From the NCBI GenBank assembly GCA_963573305.1, contig OY754329.1:146207266-146271265 (forward strand): a stretch of DNA of 64,000 nt, written 5' to 3'. Origin of the DNA: Pyrrhosoma nymphula. Taxonomy: Eukaryota; Arthropoda; Insecta; Odonata; Coenagrionidae. The notes beneath the pieces are model-generated. The model was not told where the DNA came from, searched no databases, and saw only the letters and a list, made by a program, of their open reading frames with translations. Shown here piece after piece: positions 43,681 to 55,870 of the stretch. The position numbers were made by a program, and so were the translations under genes. Positions within the stretch are counted from its first letter, which is position 1. The number at the start of each line of letters is the position of its first letter.

Positions 43681-43798
43681 GTGAAAATCGAGGCCTGAAT
43701 TTGATAGGTATCGACAGATACTATGATGCACGATATTACCAAGAAAACTTTTCCCGCGTGTAATAGCACATATATTGAGAATTTTGATTCCGCAACTC
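43681..43798 (-). pseudogene. Gustatory receptor candidate exon 2 (phase mismatch with exon 1)
   Basis: The frame reading ITRGKSFLGNIVHHSICRYL resembles the GR segment after the fifth helix and ends phase 0 at a GTAAGT donor after SGLDFH. That end joins cleanly to the exon at 34451-34540, whose frame begins LELFSTQLL. The only acceptor seen (TTATTCAG) requires two nucleotides from exon 1, while exon 1 ends phase 0. Either a small indel has broken this copy or another acceptor is used. Confidence 0.5.
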
Positions 43799-43957
43799 CT
43801 GAATAAATCCACGACGTGATTATTATATTACGCTAGTGCTGTTATCTCCTGCGTCAAGAAATATAATTACAGTTCTATAGAAACGTTTTTATCCAGGGTA
43901 AATACGAATATATCACTCTTTCTGTTGGTGGCGTATCCAATAATGTACCATAGAAAC

Positions 43958-43959
43958 TA
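43958..43959. other. Empty TA target site in GR intron 1
   Basis: accatagaaac-TA-atgttaaat here corresponds to accataaaaac-TA-[element]-TA-atgttaaat at 48333-49709, marking the pre-insertion state of the palindromic transposon. Confidence 0.85.
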
Positions 43960-44149
43960 ATGTTAAATTAGCGTTATGGTAGCCGAAGTTACTTCGTTTA
44001 ATTGTGACATAATTACAGCCTTAGTTTAGAATTACCAAGTGATTCATTATTTCACTAATATTATGTATTACTGTCAAATATTTTCTGAAACGTACCAAAC
44101 CCTTAGTCAAAGACCTTAAATCTGAAGACCATATCACACGATATTTAAT

Positions 44150-44375
44150 CCAGCATAACTTCGAGAATAATCGCTAGTATTACAGCGTTCCAGTATCGTG
44201 GTATACAGAACCAGATAACTGGCTGACAAGCGCAATCGATATCACACTGGCTGAGCTACTTGATATCATAATTGGAGCAGAACCAGTTTGCTACTACGTC
44301 CCAGTAGGACCTAGTAGCCTTCGACCAATCAAATTAGCTTTTACAGGCGCCGTGCGATCTTCACATTCTGAAAAC
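44150..44375 (-). repeat. Dispersed repeat, inverted copy of 30-250
   Basis: Partner of the repeat at the left edge of the window. It lies just downstream of the intact GR exon on that gene's strand. Confidence 0.65.
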
Positions 44376-44539
44376 AGCGCCATCCATACTTGATTTCATC
44401 TATCAAAACAAGAAATCAAAATTTCCAAACTGTTGTTTTGGTCGATTGACGCCAAAGACTGGTAAAGTAAAATTATAGTAAACATGGGCTATGGTAAGTA
44501 TGAAGTTTTTCATACCTGCCGCTAATACGGCGATGAAAT

Positions 44540-44815
44540 ACGCAGAAATTGGCACGAAAAAAAATCTGCCTGGACCGTGACCAGAGGTCACGCCTGGACC
44601 GGGTTACGAACCACGAACCTTGGGCATGCAAGGCCACGTCTTACGAGCCCTGGAACGGCATTGGTGCTGATATAGGATGCAGCCGCATGGGTTGTGACTT
44701 CTTTGAAGTCCTCTTTTCCCTTGCGTTGCCGTACCGTAGTGGTCTGTGCATTGGCCCAGCAAGCCAAAGGTCCGTGGTTCGATTTCCGGTCCATGCCGAA
44801 TTTTTCTCGTAACAA
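44540..44815. mobile_element. Head-to-head pair of tRNA-derived SINE pieces, family C
   Basis: Right piece (plus): accgtagtggtctgtgcatt, then a B-box-like cgtggttcgatttccggtcc and ttctcgtaacaatttctta. Left piece (minus): caaggttcgtggttcgtaac, then ttcgtgccaatttc. They face away from a shared centre near 44680. Confidence 0.6.
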
Positions 44816-45112
44816 TTTCTTAGTATGCGCTAAGATATTTATGAGAATGACGCTTCCGCGCCAGTACTAGTTCAATGATCATGTGAAACATTCTAGAACG
44901 GCACGAATACTGGATAGTCTTCAATATGTAGTACCAGCTAGTATGATAGGTTTTGTGCTGATTATGTATCGTGTGAAATGGGTTTTGGTCAAACACAACA
45001 TGCCTGATGTAAGCAGGAATCTAACTCACGGAGTTTGATGTGCCAGGTCGGCTAGTAAGCATTTAGGGTATCATTATTAGAAACCTCTAAATGAACTTAG
45101 TCAAAATATTAC

Positions 45113-46024
45113 CTGATGCTGTGTCTCCCGAGCTGTCCCAACATAGAACACTATGGCGGCCATCTGGATCATCGCCCTGTAAAACGATAGCGCCACTAAA
45201 ATCATCCGATTGGGTATTAATGCATCACTGTAAATGAACGCGTAAACTAATCCAAGGAACAGGTTAAGCATCGTTTCCATGAGCTTAATCACCGTCGCTA
45301 AGAGAGCGAAAGGGCCTGATTCAGAGTTCATAGCAGAGCTCGCAACGCACAATGAATCATGCAAGGAGGCAATCCGACGAATCCGTTGGCTCTGGGATTT
45401 AAAAGGCGAGATCTCCGTGAGCATCCTGTTTATCGCGACGAATCTTGCGCGCAGGAGGTGGAGTGAAGCCAGGTAGTGAATGTCCATCATTAAAGACGCC
45501 AATGTCCAATACACTTGCAGAAAAATATCAAAAAACTCAACTCTCCTGGCAGATATTACAGTAACAATTTCGGCAACTATAGACATGAAGCCCGCACCAC
45601 ATACAATGCGGAGAAATTTGAAGGCTATCCTGTTAATATCCTTCGAATCTCTGATTAAGTGATCGATTGATGGCAAGTGTTCAGACACGGTGATAAGCCC
45701 CGCTCTCTTGGTAGTTTGGAAGACAATCATCTTGGAGAAGTATAAAACAGACAGCAGATTGAAAAGTATAAAAAATATTGTTCTATCTGAGTCCATAAAC
45801 TGCTGAGAAATATTATAATTTATGACAGCTTTTGTAGCAGTGAATACCATCAAGCTTACAGCAGAGTAAATTTTACCGAATTTCTGTCGCAATTTATTCG
45901 TAACCCCGTAGCTATTGTCCCGAGAACTAACTGAATAAATTCTTGGAATAATGCTATCGAAATTATATGCATGACATGCATATAATCCGAGTATGAAGCT
46001 TAAGAGAGACAGGCTTCTCGTCAT
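45113..46024 (-). CDS. Gustatory receptor, large first exon (intact)
   Basis: 304 codons open from ATG at 46024, ending at a GTAATA donor in phase 0; read through, the frame closes at 45101. It shows an insect GR pattern: an N-terminal SLSLLSFILGL segment, six hydrophobic stretches, an intracellular run HYLASLHLLRARFVAINRML, and SLHDSLC before the fifth helix. The product would be a seven-helix ligand-gated channel in chemosensory neurons. The usual C-terminal exons, ending with the TYhhhhhQF signature, are not adjacent. Candidate exon 2 is at 43681-43798 and a penultimate-type exon at 34451-34540. The phase between exon 1 and candidate exon 2 does not match, so the gene may be non-functional, or the exon 2 model may be wrong. 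Confidence 0.8.
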
Positions 46025-46329
46025 TTTTCAAGGGAACTAACCTCGGAAAATTGAACTGATTCGTCTTTACCTCCGATACGTATATTTTTGAGGCAACATT
46101 TACGGCGGCTTCCCGTAGCCTCCCGAATGAAAATGGATCAAAAATTGTTATAATAAATTATTCATGGTACCATGTCGAGACACATTTTCGATAACATCAT
46201 CACCCAAATATCTGTCTTTTTTATGCTATCTAAACCTTTATCTCACTAATAGCACTCCCCAGTGATGATATTATTATTTAATATATTCATCTACCCGTTA
46301 AGGTAGCTTTAAATGGAAGTAAGTAAAAA

Positions 46330-46790
46330 CCCTCAACATTATTTCATGTGCAGGTGGAATCTTGCTTTAGCATTTCTTTCTTCATCTCTTCATACGTCTT
46401 GCCCTTATTCATCCCGTCCTTAAAATCTATTCTCTTTCTTCCCTTCCCCGTTTACCCAACATCCTCTCCTCTACCACGGCCTTCAGCAATCCTTCACCCA
46501 TCATTACTTCTTCCATCGACCCACTTTGCCTCCTCCTAATCTCACCCAGAAGTTCCCATTCCTCAACCACCGTACCAAGCACTTCTTTGTTTGTATTTCT
46601 TTCCGTTCACCGCACCTTCTCCATCCTCCTTCACACCCACATCTCGAACGCCTGCAGCCTATTCTCGTCCTTCTTTCTCACAGTCCACATTTCTGCACCT
46701 GTCGTGTACTTAAAAAGAGTGATTGTTTTTTCTTCTTCTCTGCTGTTTGCTCTTCTGCTCACTGATTACAGTGCAAGCCAGTGAATGCTC
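46330..46790 (-). mobile_element. Non-LTR retrotransposon C-terminal fragment
   Basis: The reverse strand reads GAEMWTVRKKDENRLQAFE, then MWVWRRMEKVRWTERNTNKE, EEWELLGEIRRRQ and GKRGRKR, the region after RT in a common arthropod LINE family. A few frame breaks are present. Confidence 0.85.
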
Positions 46791-46799
46791 TGGTGATCA

Positions 46800-48100
46800 C
46801 TCTATCATTAAGCTCTAACTTCATGTAGTATGGACGTTTGTCCTCGACCGATGTCGACAACCGAGGCAATTGGAGAAGATATGATGCATTAAAACATTGA
46901 CGTAAATCATTTAACATCACAATTTATGGTATCACATTGCTCAAACCCGCTTAAATACTCACAGTAATAATTTTTTCGCGTAGAAACATGTTTACTCACT
47001 ATGGATAGATCTGTTTTGGTTACGTTTTCCGTACTTTCCCAATCTGGAGCTTAACTCTAATAACTTTTCGCATTCTCGACAGGGAAGCGACCTCGCTCGT
47101 CCCTTATCGACAGAAGGAAGCAGCAGTTGTTCTTCTCTCCAAGGCTCTGTCCCGCTTGAATGTTCTCGCTTGCCACGGTTTTGTAAGGTTCTGTCTCAAA
47201 CCTTAAGCATTCCGATCTTTCTTCTATTTTCTACTCCTTGTTACAAAATAACCCCCTTCCCCCCCCCCCCCCCCCCGGATTTGCCCCACCTCGTTTTCTT
47301 TTAAATTCGTTTCAAAAGAACAAATTATTCCGAAATTGCCTATCACTAGACGCAAGTACCTGTTTATGCATTTTTAATTGTATTGAATCACTTTATTTAT
47401 GCTTAATACGTATAGATTATTATTTTGAATTATTAATAAACCAATTATTCGGTCAAATTATTGTCCACTCAATTTAGCACTACTCATCCACTTCAACTTT
47501 CAAGGAGTTTATATTAGCTTATAATTGACTAGGAATAAAATTGTGACTACGGTATAACATGTAGCGGGAGCAGGATTTATAGCGGTAATAATCTTTTAGA
47601 AATTATCAGATTGCGGATTAAAGGAATAACTTAGGCTAGCGGAAGAGCATAGTTAGCTAAGTAGTCATCATACAAGTTTTAAAATACATTTTCACGAATC
47701 ACGACACTAGATATAACCCGGGATGTGATTAGCAAAAGCGTTTCACTTTAGATTTCTCCTAGAAATAAACGAGAAAAAGAAACTTTTTCCTAGCCATAAG
47801 CATTATATTTTCAAGATAAGTAATTGTCTACAACGCAAGTGGGATTTACGCCAGTGCAATTCAATTCCAATTATTATCTGATGATTCATATACGAATCGA
47901 ATCCATTTGAAGGATTCATTTTTTTCTGCGAATCCATTCATGAAGTACAATTCGAATCTATTTAATTGAATCGATTCAAACGTTTGAATTACTCATCTCT
48001 GGTACAGACCTTTGGCATCGAAAAATAGTGAATTTAAAACACCAAAAGATGTTAACGATTGAGAACCCGTCGAGAATACGGAGGTGCATTTATCCTCCGC
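46800..48100. other. No gene recognised
   Basis: Includes an 18-bp C run at 47259-47276. Otherwise AT-rich. Confidence 0.45.
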
Positions 48101-48109
48101 TACTTGTTG

Positions 48110-48190
48110 ATTAGTCACTAATGAATTTCTAGCGTTAACATTGATATGATCCATTAATACTATTGCTTCCAAAACTCCTAAATAAACCCA
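48110..48190 (-). pseudogene. Decayed exon-2 equivalent of the GR pseudogene
   Basis: Weakly similar to the GR candidate exon 2 at 43681-43798 and its upstream intron (aactcctaaataaaccca against aactcctgaataaatcca), with several stops in the equivalent frame. Confidence 0.35.
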
Positions 48191-48345
48191 TAAAATGACT
48201 TCAATATTAAACTACCATAAGTACCACAAACATTAATAATTAATTATATTTACAATTCTAAAGAAACCCATCTTTGCAGAGAAGCTAAGAGTATTATCCC
48301 TTATCGTGATAGTGACAGATAATCATAGATGGACCATAAAAACTA

Positions 48346-49699
48346 CTATCGCCGCAATAAAGGTAGAACGCTGAACTTTAAGCATTCGTGCGAAATTCCG
48401 CCGGGGCTCTAAAGAGCCGTGTAATATATCGTTTTACTCCTTGTGTATTTGACTACAAAATTCATTCATTGAAAAGTGATTAAATGTAAACGGTTAGCTC
48501 CTACGGTCGAAAGAGTGAAGAAAAACACACGAAAAACTAGGAGAACGGCGAAACGGTCGTCTTCTTCATCTCGTCACGGCCAAAATATTTAATTGGTTCA
48601 CTTCATTATTTTTTTACGAAGAGGACGCCATCTCAGTATTACAAATATTCTTTTAAAATTTTATTTTACCCATTCTTTGATTTTTTAAATGGCGGAAAGC
48701 TAGATTTCAATTTCCGAGGTGTGGAAAAGTATATGGATATCGAAATTACGTATGCTTTATGGAAAAAATATTGCAAAACTTCTCATGTAAGGAAATTTTT
48801 ATATTTTTCCCCTTACTTAAAATTAACGACAAAGAAGAAAATCGCTCCGCGGCAATGCAAATTACCATTTTGCTCAGTTGGCAATTGTCTAAGCTCCGTT
48901 CGTGGCAACAATACAATCCATAGAATCAATAAACTTCTAACACATAAACAAACAGTATTTTGCTGAATTAAAGTGTGTAATTTCTGAGACTGAATTAAAT
49001 ATCTAATTGCGAAATATTCAATATAAATCCATTCACATAAAGTTAAAAGAATATGAAACACCTAGAGCCTTTCCCATTTCTAGTCCAATCAGCGCTGGAC
49101 AGAGGTCTCACTAGAGGGGTCTTGGCAATGAGATTTGAGTAACGCGCGGCTAGGAGCTAGGAGCCAACTGAGCAAAATGGTAATTTGCATTGCCGTGGAG
49201 CGATTTTCTTCTTTGTCGTTTATTTTAAGTTTGGGGATGAATATAAAAATTTCCTTACATGAGAAGTTTTGCAATATTTTTTCCATAAAGCATACGTAAT
49301 TTCGATATCCATATACTTTTCCACACCTCGGAAATTGAAATCTAGCTTTCCGCCATTTAAAAAATCAAAGAATGGGTAAAATAAAATTTTAAAAGAATAT
49401 TTGTAATACTGAGATGGCGTCCTCTTCGTAAAAAAATAATGAAGTGAACCAATTAAATATTTTGGCCGTGACGAGATGAAGAAGACGACCGTTTCGCCGT
49501 TCTCCTAGTTTTTCGTGTGTTTTTCTTCACTCTTTCGACCGTAGGAGCTAACCGTTTACATTTAATCACTTTTCAATGAATGAATTTTGTAGTCAAATAC
49601 ACAAGGAGTAAAACGATATATTACACGGCTCTTTAGAGCCCCGGCGGAATTTCGCACGAATGCTTAAAGTTCAGCGTTCTACCTTTTTTGCGGCGATAG
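48346..49699. mobile_element. Palindromic TA-inserting transposon with about 545-bp terminal inverted repeats
   Basis: Arms 48346-48890 and 49166-49699 are near-exact inverse copies, starting ctatcgccgc and ending gcggcgatag, with about 275 bp between. Flanking dinucleotides at 48344-48345 and 49700-49701 are TA, as for Tc1/mariner-type insertion. No transposase frame is found; the longest inside, 81 codons at 48721-48966, is unrecognised. It lies in intron 1 of the GR pseudogene. Confidence 0.9.
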
Positions 49700-49859
49700 T
49701 AATGTTAAATTTTGTTGACATACATTATCCTTTACGAACCGAAACGTTTAGACAAAGACCTTGAACCTAAGGCAAGCACAACATTGACAAGTAAGGCAAG
49801 ACTCAAACTCTCGGCCTTTGATGTACCAGGTCGGAAAGCAACCATTAAGGCAAGCATTT

Positions 49860-50814
49860 TTAAATACTTCTACACAAGCTTGTTATTACTTTAAATATCA
49901 CCCGATGCTTTGTATCCCAAGCTCTCCCAACATACAACACTATGGTGTCCATCTGGATCATAACGATAACGATAGTTCCACCAAAAATCACCCGATTTGG
50001 TATGAACGTGTCGCTGTTAACGACAGCGATTTTTAACCCAAGAACAGGCAAAACGTCGCTTCCTAAACTTAATCCCTGTCGTCAGGAGGACGAAGGATCC
50101 AGATTCTGAGTTCAAAGCAGAGTTTGCGACGCACAGTGAATCATGCAAGGAGCAAATCCGACGAATCCGTTGAATCTGGGATTTGTAAGGCGAGATTTGT
50201 GTGATCGTTCTGTTTACAGCAACGTATATGTAGCGGAGTAGGAGGAGTGAGGCCACGTAGTGAATGTATATCATGAAAGACGAAAAGAACCAATATACGT
50301 CTACAAAAAAGTCGATATATACAGTTGTCAAGTCAGATGATATAAAAGTAATAACATAGAGTAAATATATGCATACTCTATGGTAATAACTACTTCAGCA
50401 GCCAAGAACACGGAGCCTACACAACACAAAGTTGAGAGATATGAAGGTTCTCCTGTCAATTTCCTTCAAATAGCCGAGTGTGCCATCAATTGATGACGCA
50501 GACGAAGTGATAAGCCCCGCTCTCTTAGTAGCTTGGAAGACAGTCAACTTGGAGTAATATTGAACAGAGAGTAGATCGAAAAGTAAGAAAAACATCTTTG
50601 TCTCTGAATCCTTAAACTACCGGAAAGTGTTGTAAGTTTTGACGGATGTTGAAGAAGTCATTATCGTCAAGCTAACAGCTGATAATGAGTAAACTTTACC
50701 GAAGTTCTGCACCAATCTATTCTTAAAGCCTTGGCTGTTGTCCCCTGCGACTGTTTGTTTTTCGGACCGTGGTGAGTGCTCGTATTCTATCGACCGCTTG
50801 CTGCTTAATGGCAA
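49860..50814 (-). pseudogene. Gustatory receptor pseudogene, paralogue of the 45-46 kb copy
   Basis: Four reading-frame pieces in order (50814-50617, 50595-50395, 50331-50017, 50051-49860) align along the length of the intact GR first exon. Shared strings include QRIRRI, SLHDSLCVA, NSESG, PNRVIF and ATKRAGLIT. In-frame stops at about 50617 and 50395, and frameshifts near 50350 and 50040, break the frame. The N-terminus has lost the usual start region. A decayed exon-2 equivalent lies near 48110-48190, and a 1.35-kb transposon interrupts the intron. Confidence 0.9.
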
Positions 50815-50839
50815 GCAGCACGTTTTTACTCAGTGTGTG

Positions 50840-51400
50840 ATCAACACATCTGAGGCTGCGCGCTATACGTCGAATTTTGGGAGTGAAAGATCGCCCAAAT
50901 GAGATTTATTCCATCACACACTGGATTCTCGACGCCTGTCGTCTCGCCGGCGAGATTTTGGCTTCCAACTGTTCCAGCCTCTTTGATGCTTTTTCCTCCC
51001 AAGAGGCGTTCTTTTGGGAGTCAGCAATAATTTTGGGCAGCACAGTAGACCACGCAATTTATTGACCGTCCTAAGGTCCGACGATTCGGTCAGGATTTCA
51101 TCCATGAGTTCACTCAACCGGGAAAGATGGCTACCCCGCAGGGAGATATTTCGGTGGATGTCTTTCTGCCTAGTTTTTCCTTCATCATGGTTATAGGTAC
51201 AGCAGAACTTGGTGGCACTCATCAGTGGGGAATCAGAGGTCAGTGTGGTTGAAACAATCGAAGATGAGAGGACAAATGTATTGAAGGACTTCCGGAGTGA
51301 CCTCTGGATGCACCCTCGGTCGCTATATCCCACCTCTATTGCATGCTTTACTGTCTCTTACGTAATGCTACTCACAAACAAGTGACACCAAGTTTCGCTA
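50840..51400 (-). mobile_element. Unassigned coding remnant, probably retroelement
   Basis: Frames 51333-50914 and, after a shift, 51060-50840 give smooth protein-like text (RLSELMDEILTESSDLRTVN, then SWEEKASKRLEQLEAKISP). It adjoins the R2-like remnant on the same strand. I do not recognise the domain. Confidence 0.4.
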
Positions 51401-51839
51401 CACCTATAATTGTGCTTAACAACCGCGCTCGTTATTCAGAGGACTGACCAGCTTCCTCCCCATTTGGCAGAAACTCTGACACGATCAATGTTCTCGCCTC
51501 AGGCGGTGGAGAGGCTGCCTGTGTCGGGGAGGGTTGTCTGGCGGTGTATTCTCTGGTGGTGTAATCCTCTGAACTGGCGGTTGGTGGAGTGTGTCCATTT
51601 TTCGCAGGTGGTTGGCATAATTGCGCAGATTCTGCTGCGATATTTAGTGGTGTTCTGGATGCATCTAACACTTTGGCTTTTCCTGTATTCCTTTTTGGAA
51701 TCGGAAAAACTGCGTGGGGGTGGTAAGCACTACACGCAGACGTCCACCATTAGCCGGAAAGAGCCGTTACCAGGTAGGCCGCGGGGAGGCTGGTGGTCCA
51801 GCTTTCGTACCCTTATTATTACTATGTGTTACTTTTGAA

Positions 51840-52318
51840 CCAGGCCACTCCGAGTCCCAGGTAAGCATCAGGTTTCATTGCCGTCATTATGGCGGGAGAC
51901 TCGAGAGAGGATGGGCAGTGTTCACAGCCACGTCCGACGCCCATCGGATGGGTGGCTACGCTGCGGTTGGGTTATGCGTCTACACTAGACGGAGTGACCC
52001 CAGGATGACGGCCTTCTGCGTGCGAGCAACTAGTGAATCCGCCTGTGCCACGAAAGACGGAATGCACTTGATGCTATCCAGCAGCGAGCCCTTAACTCCA
52101 CCGAGCACACCTATGTTGAAGACTACTAGTTTCACAGAGCGTCTGGGGTACATTTGCCGAAGTTCTAAAAGCAGGTCTTGATATTTTGTCCGTATTTCCA
52201 CCTCCTTTGCATCCATGTTAGTTTCAGCCGGAGCCGAAAACTCGATCACGAACATGGAGCGTGTGAGGTGGTCGAGGAGAACGATATCAGGCTTGGTCGC
52301 CTTCAACTGTGGAGAAGG
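51840..52318 (-). mobile_element. R2-like non-LTR retrotransposon C-terminus (restriction-like endonuclease)
   Basis: The frame 52306-51980 contains KPDIVLL, thirteen residues from Asp to Glu, then VIEFSAPAETN, KYQDLLLEL and QKAVILGSLRLV. The KPD-x(12-14)-E spacing is the catalytic pattern of R2-type restriction-like endonucleases. The RT domain is missing; a short TTA microsatellite borders its 5' break at 52318. Confidence 0.7.
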
Positions 52319-52329
52319 TTATTATTATT

Positions 52330-53810
52330 ATATCGTATATACAAACTTCTGTAGTGTCCGAATTTTTTAATTAAGTTTTTGGGCAAAAAATTGGGGGTCG
52401 GACTACGCACGAGAAATACTTTTGACGGTTTTATCTTAGCAGGGAAAACTTGAATTAAATATTCCTAAGGACATGCAGCTTCATCACTGTGCAATTTCAA
52501 AATCTCCGAATCCGCCGAAGAAATGCGCTGGGTAAAAGAAGAACTCGTGTCGCATGAATTGTAATCATTATATTGATATACACAATATATATTTTGTTTT
52601 TCCCGGCCTACAAAACACTGTTTTTCCTGTGAAAACCCACATAAAACAATCCAGTGTCGAATATGGCCAATTTAAAGGTCAGATATTGCCTACAGACCTA
52701 CGGCAATCGACGTTCTATGACATGGTGCCGGTTAATTAGATTCTAAATACTCATTGTTGAAATTGGCACTAATTTGACTTTTGATTTATCCGTAGAAATA
52801 TCTTTTTCAGGAGTATAAGAAGTCTATCTAATATCTATAGCAGCATTACATATAATAAATCTTACTTTATGTAGAAAATTTGGCAAAATCTGCGTGATAA
52901 GAATCTTATAAGGAGATGTAAGTAAAAATAAGAACGATGACGTCCCAGAGCACGCCATATTTTATTGTTAATCAGGTATTCGGTAAAAGATAGCTTAGAA
53001 GAGAAATGTTTCACTCACAACAATATCGAAGGATAATAAAAAGGTAGAAAGGAAATTTTTTCAGATTCTGTGACCAAAACTAGTCTAAGTAATACGCTAG
53101 AAAATACGTGTGTAAGATATGATGTTGAAAACTAGGATAATTCTATATATGCTGGTTGTGAGCTTCGTGATATCAAAATGAAATATATCAATCCAAACAA
53201 AAACCTAGGGTTCCAGAACATTCAGTGTTCCCAACTAAAGAAAAACCTGATGTTGGACTGTATACGAAATACATATATGAAAAAATACAATTTCTCCACA
53301 GAATAATTAGTGGTCGGGTCGAACACGAGGTCAGACTTTACACAAATATGTTTACATACACGGTATTTGGGGTCTGGGATACTTATCAGCATTGGCAGCA
53401 GTCAAATTAATAAATGGTATCAAATTAAATGTCAAAAGCATGAAAACATCAAACTGAAGGAGCACTCCAGGGTAATAAATGGATAAAAATGACATTACTC
53501 ATTGACCTATCCCAGATAAGGCTTAAAGAAAAAGGAGATAAACATTTAGGACAAATTATGAGACATAAAAGCTACCTAAACAATAATGGAAAAAGAAATG
53601 AGAGGAAAAATGATCAAGGAAGACCAAGGATGAAAAATGTACAAGAAGAAATTTTTTCAGACATGCTAGGACATGGAATCATGTAGGAAATAAAGTGGTT
53701 GTAGGAAAAGAGAATAAAGTGGAGGGCAGAAACAATCTAATCTTTAGAAGATTGGACATAGCTGATGATGATTATCTACCTTATTGATAAATGATAAATA
53801 AAAACACACA
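52330..53810. other. No gene recognised
   Basis: A frame at 53489-53686 (LNNNGKRNERKND, GRPRMKN, FSDMLGHGIM) is unassigned. No other signal is found. Confidence 0.4.
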
Positions 53811-53818
53811 GTACTTAA

Positions 53819-53980
53819 CCCTTTCAGTGTGGAATTACTTTTCAAAGTGTGTTTGTGTGGGCAGCGGAATAATAAAAAGGGCATTATTTACCATTACAAG
53901 CTTGACTCACGCTGTGAGTTATCCACCCCTGGAAAGCATACTTCCATGACCCGCATGTGTGAGTCTTCCGCACTGAAGGG
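53819..53980. mobile_element. piggyBac-like MITE (162 bp)
   Basis: Ends ccctttcagtgtggaa and ttccgcactgaaggg are imperfect inverted repeats beginning CCC, flanked by TTAA on the left and ATAA on the right. TTAA is the piggyBac target; the right copy has one change. Confidence 0.65.
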
Positions 53981-54419
53981 ATAATGCATTGATGCGCTTT
54001 GAGTTCTGATACATTAGCAATGGTTGCCTACCAGTACAGTATACTTGATATTAAACTTATATAATTATCATTTATAGATATTAAATTTATAGATTAAAAT
54101 TAAGAACAACAAAATTTGTGTTCCCTCCATGGGCATCCCAACTTATTCCATAATGAAGCCAAAAAATTAATAGCATTTTACTTACATGATGTAATTTAAG
54201 GCACACAACAAATGAGTTGGCTATTAGGTACCATTAGCCACTTGGAACTGCACCTATTGATAACAAGAACAGATTATACACCCCAAGAATGGACAATAAT
54301 AACTTCATTTGCCATACACCATCCTTTAAATAAATTAATGATCAATAACCAATGATGGACACTGAGACGAAATGAGAGTATTGTTAAGCATCTACAAACA
54401 TTCAAAGGTAAGAAATGAA

Positions 54420-54595
54420 AAAAATCAAATTAGCTTAAGTGTTCGGTGGCTAGATCGCAGCACCATACTTTCAAACACTTGTATTCCTTTTCCTGTAGCT
54501 ACCTGACGGTACCAACTTAGAAAATATGCACTGATATCGTTTTTCGTGTTGATGCCACATGCATTACTTTGACTCTCAGGCCCCCAAATAATAAA
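54420..54595 (+). repeat. Dispersed repeat, copy of 15780-15955
   Basis: About 175-bp copy in the same orientation, with scattered substitutions. Confidence 0.8.
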
Positions 54596-55384
54596 GATAA
54601 CCATGAGCTAAGCAATGATTATTTTGTCAAACAATTGGGATTGTTAAACATGCATTCTGAATAGGGACTATCATTAACCTTTTCCACTAAAAAGGAACTT
54701 TTGTTCTAACAAAAAAATGGGTCCCGTTTTGCTGAATAGGAACTTGATTATATTAACAGTGTAAATTAAATGCCCAGAAAAATTCCACCCAGCAGGAATG
54801 TCAGGGATAATTTAAATCCCAGCTTTTAAAGGTAAAGATTATATACCTGAAATTTACACCCCATAAAGTTGGAACACTTTAAAAGTCACAAAATGACACA
54901 TGCTATTCTTTTGAAATACCAACACATTCTGAATAACATTTGTCGCCTAACAAGATTGAAAGTTACTGATGCCAAACATCTTGTGGCATGCATTCACAGC
55001 AACTGATGGCTACATTTACACTCACATCAGCTATTTTCATGATACAATTAGAACAAGATCCTCATTTGTCTGATCTTCGAGCAATTTGCCCAAAAACATT
55101 AAACAAGTTCCTTGCCAGTAAATAACAATTCTAATACGATCAAACTGATTATTTGAAATTCCTATATCTATATGTACGCTGTTTTGTGCTAACAGACACA
55201 CAGAACATATATGCAGTTTAAGAGACTTTTATTTTAATCACTGGGTTATACAGCATTAAAAATGAGATTCACACCAATCCACAAGAATTTTCTTCATTGC
55301 CAGCTACACATAGCTGAGTTGGCAACATTTTTAATTAACTTAAGACTGTAAAAAGACTATGCACATAATTAAGAAATTACTTTG

Positions 55385-55870
55385 CTCAATGTACTACTTC
55401 TTCCACAAGTATGTACAAAACCACCCAGCCCCATTTTATGGATTTGATTGAATTGGGCTAGGCTGGAAAAATTTTGGGAGGGTTGGCACACAAGGCTTGC
55501 TGCCACCTTTGATGGAATAGCTTCATGTCGCCAAGATCCAACAAGGAGGGATGCAGAGCAACAGGGCCAGCAAAACTGGAGACAATTAAACTCCAGTGGT
55601 AAACTATTGACAAAGGAATGCAAGCAGAAAGAATGTTTCTTCAGTGCATACCTTACGCTTAGGGCGTTTGCTCCCGAGTGTGTCTCCAGTTTTGCTAACC
55701 CTCCTTGTCGGCTCTCAGCGACATTAAGCTATTCCAGCAAAGGTGGCAGCCAGCCTTGTGTGACAACCCTCTCAAAATTTTTCCAACCTCGCCCATTCAA
55801 TCAAATCCATAAAATGGGGCTTGGTGGGTGTATACATATTGTCGAAGTAGTAGTACATGCATCGGAGAGC
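55385..55870. repeat. Long imperfect inverted repeat, arms about 160-200 bp
   Basis: 55385-55592 and 55675-55870 are inverse copies with visible substitutions; shared blocks include gccccattttatggatttga, gctgccacctttg and agcaaaactggagac. Confidence 0.85.
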
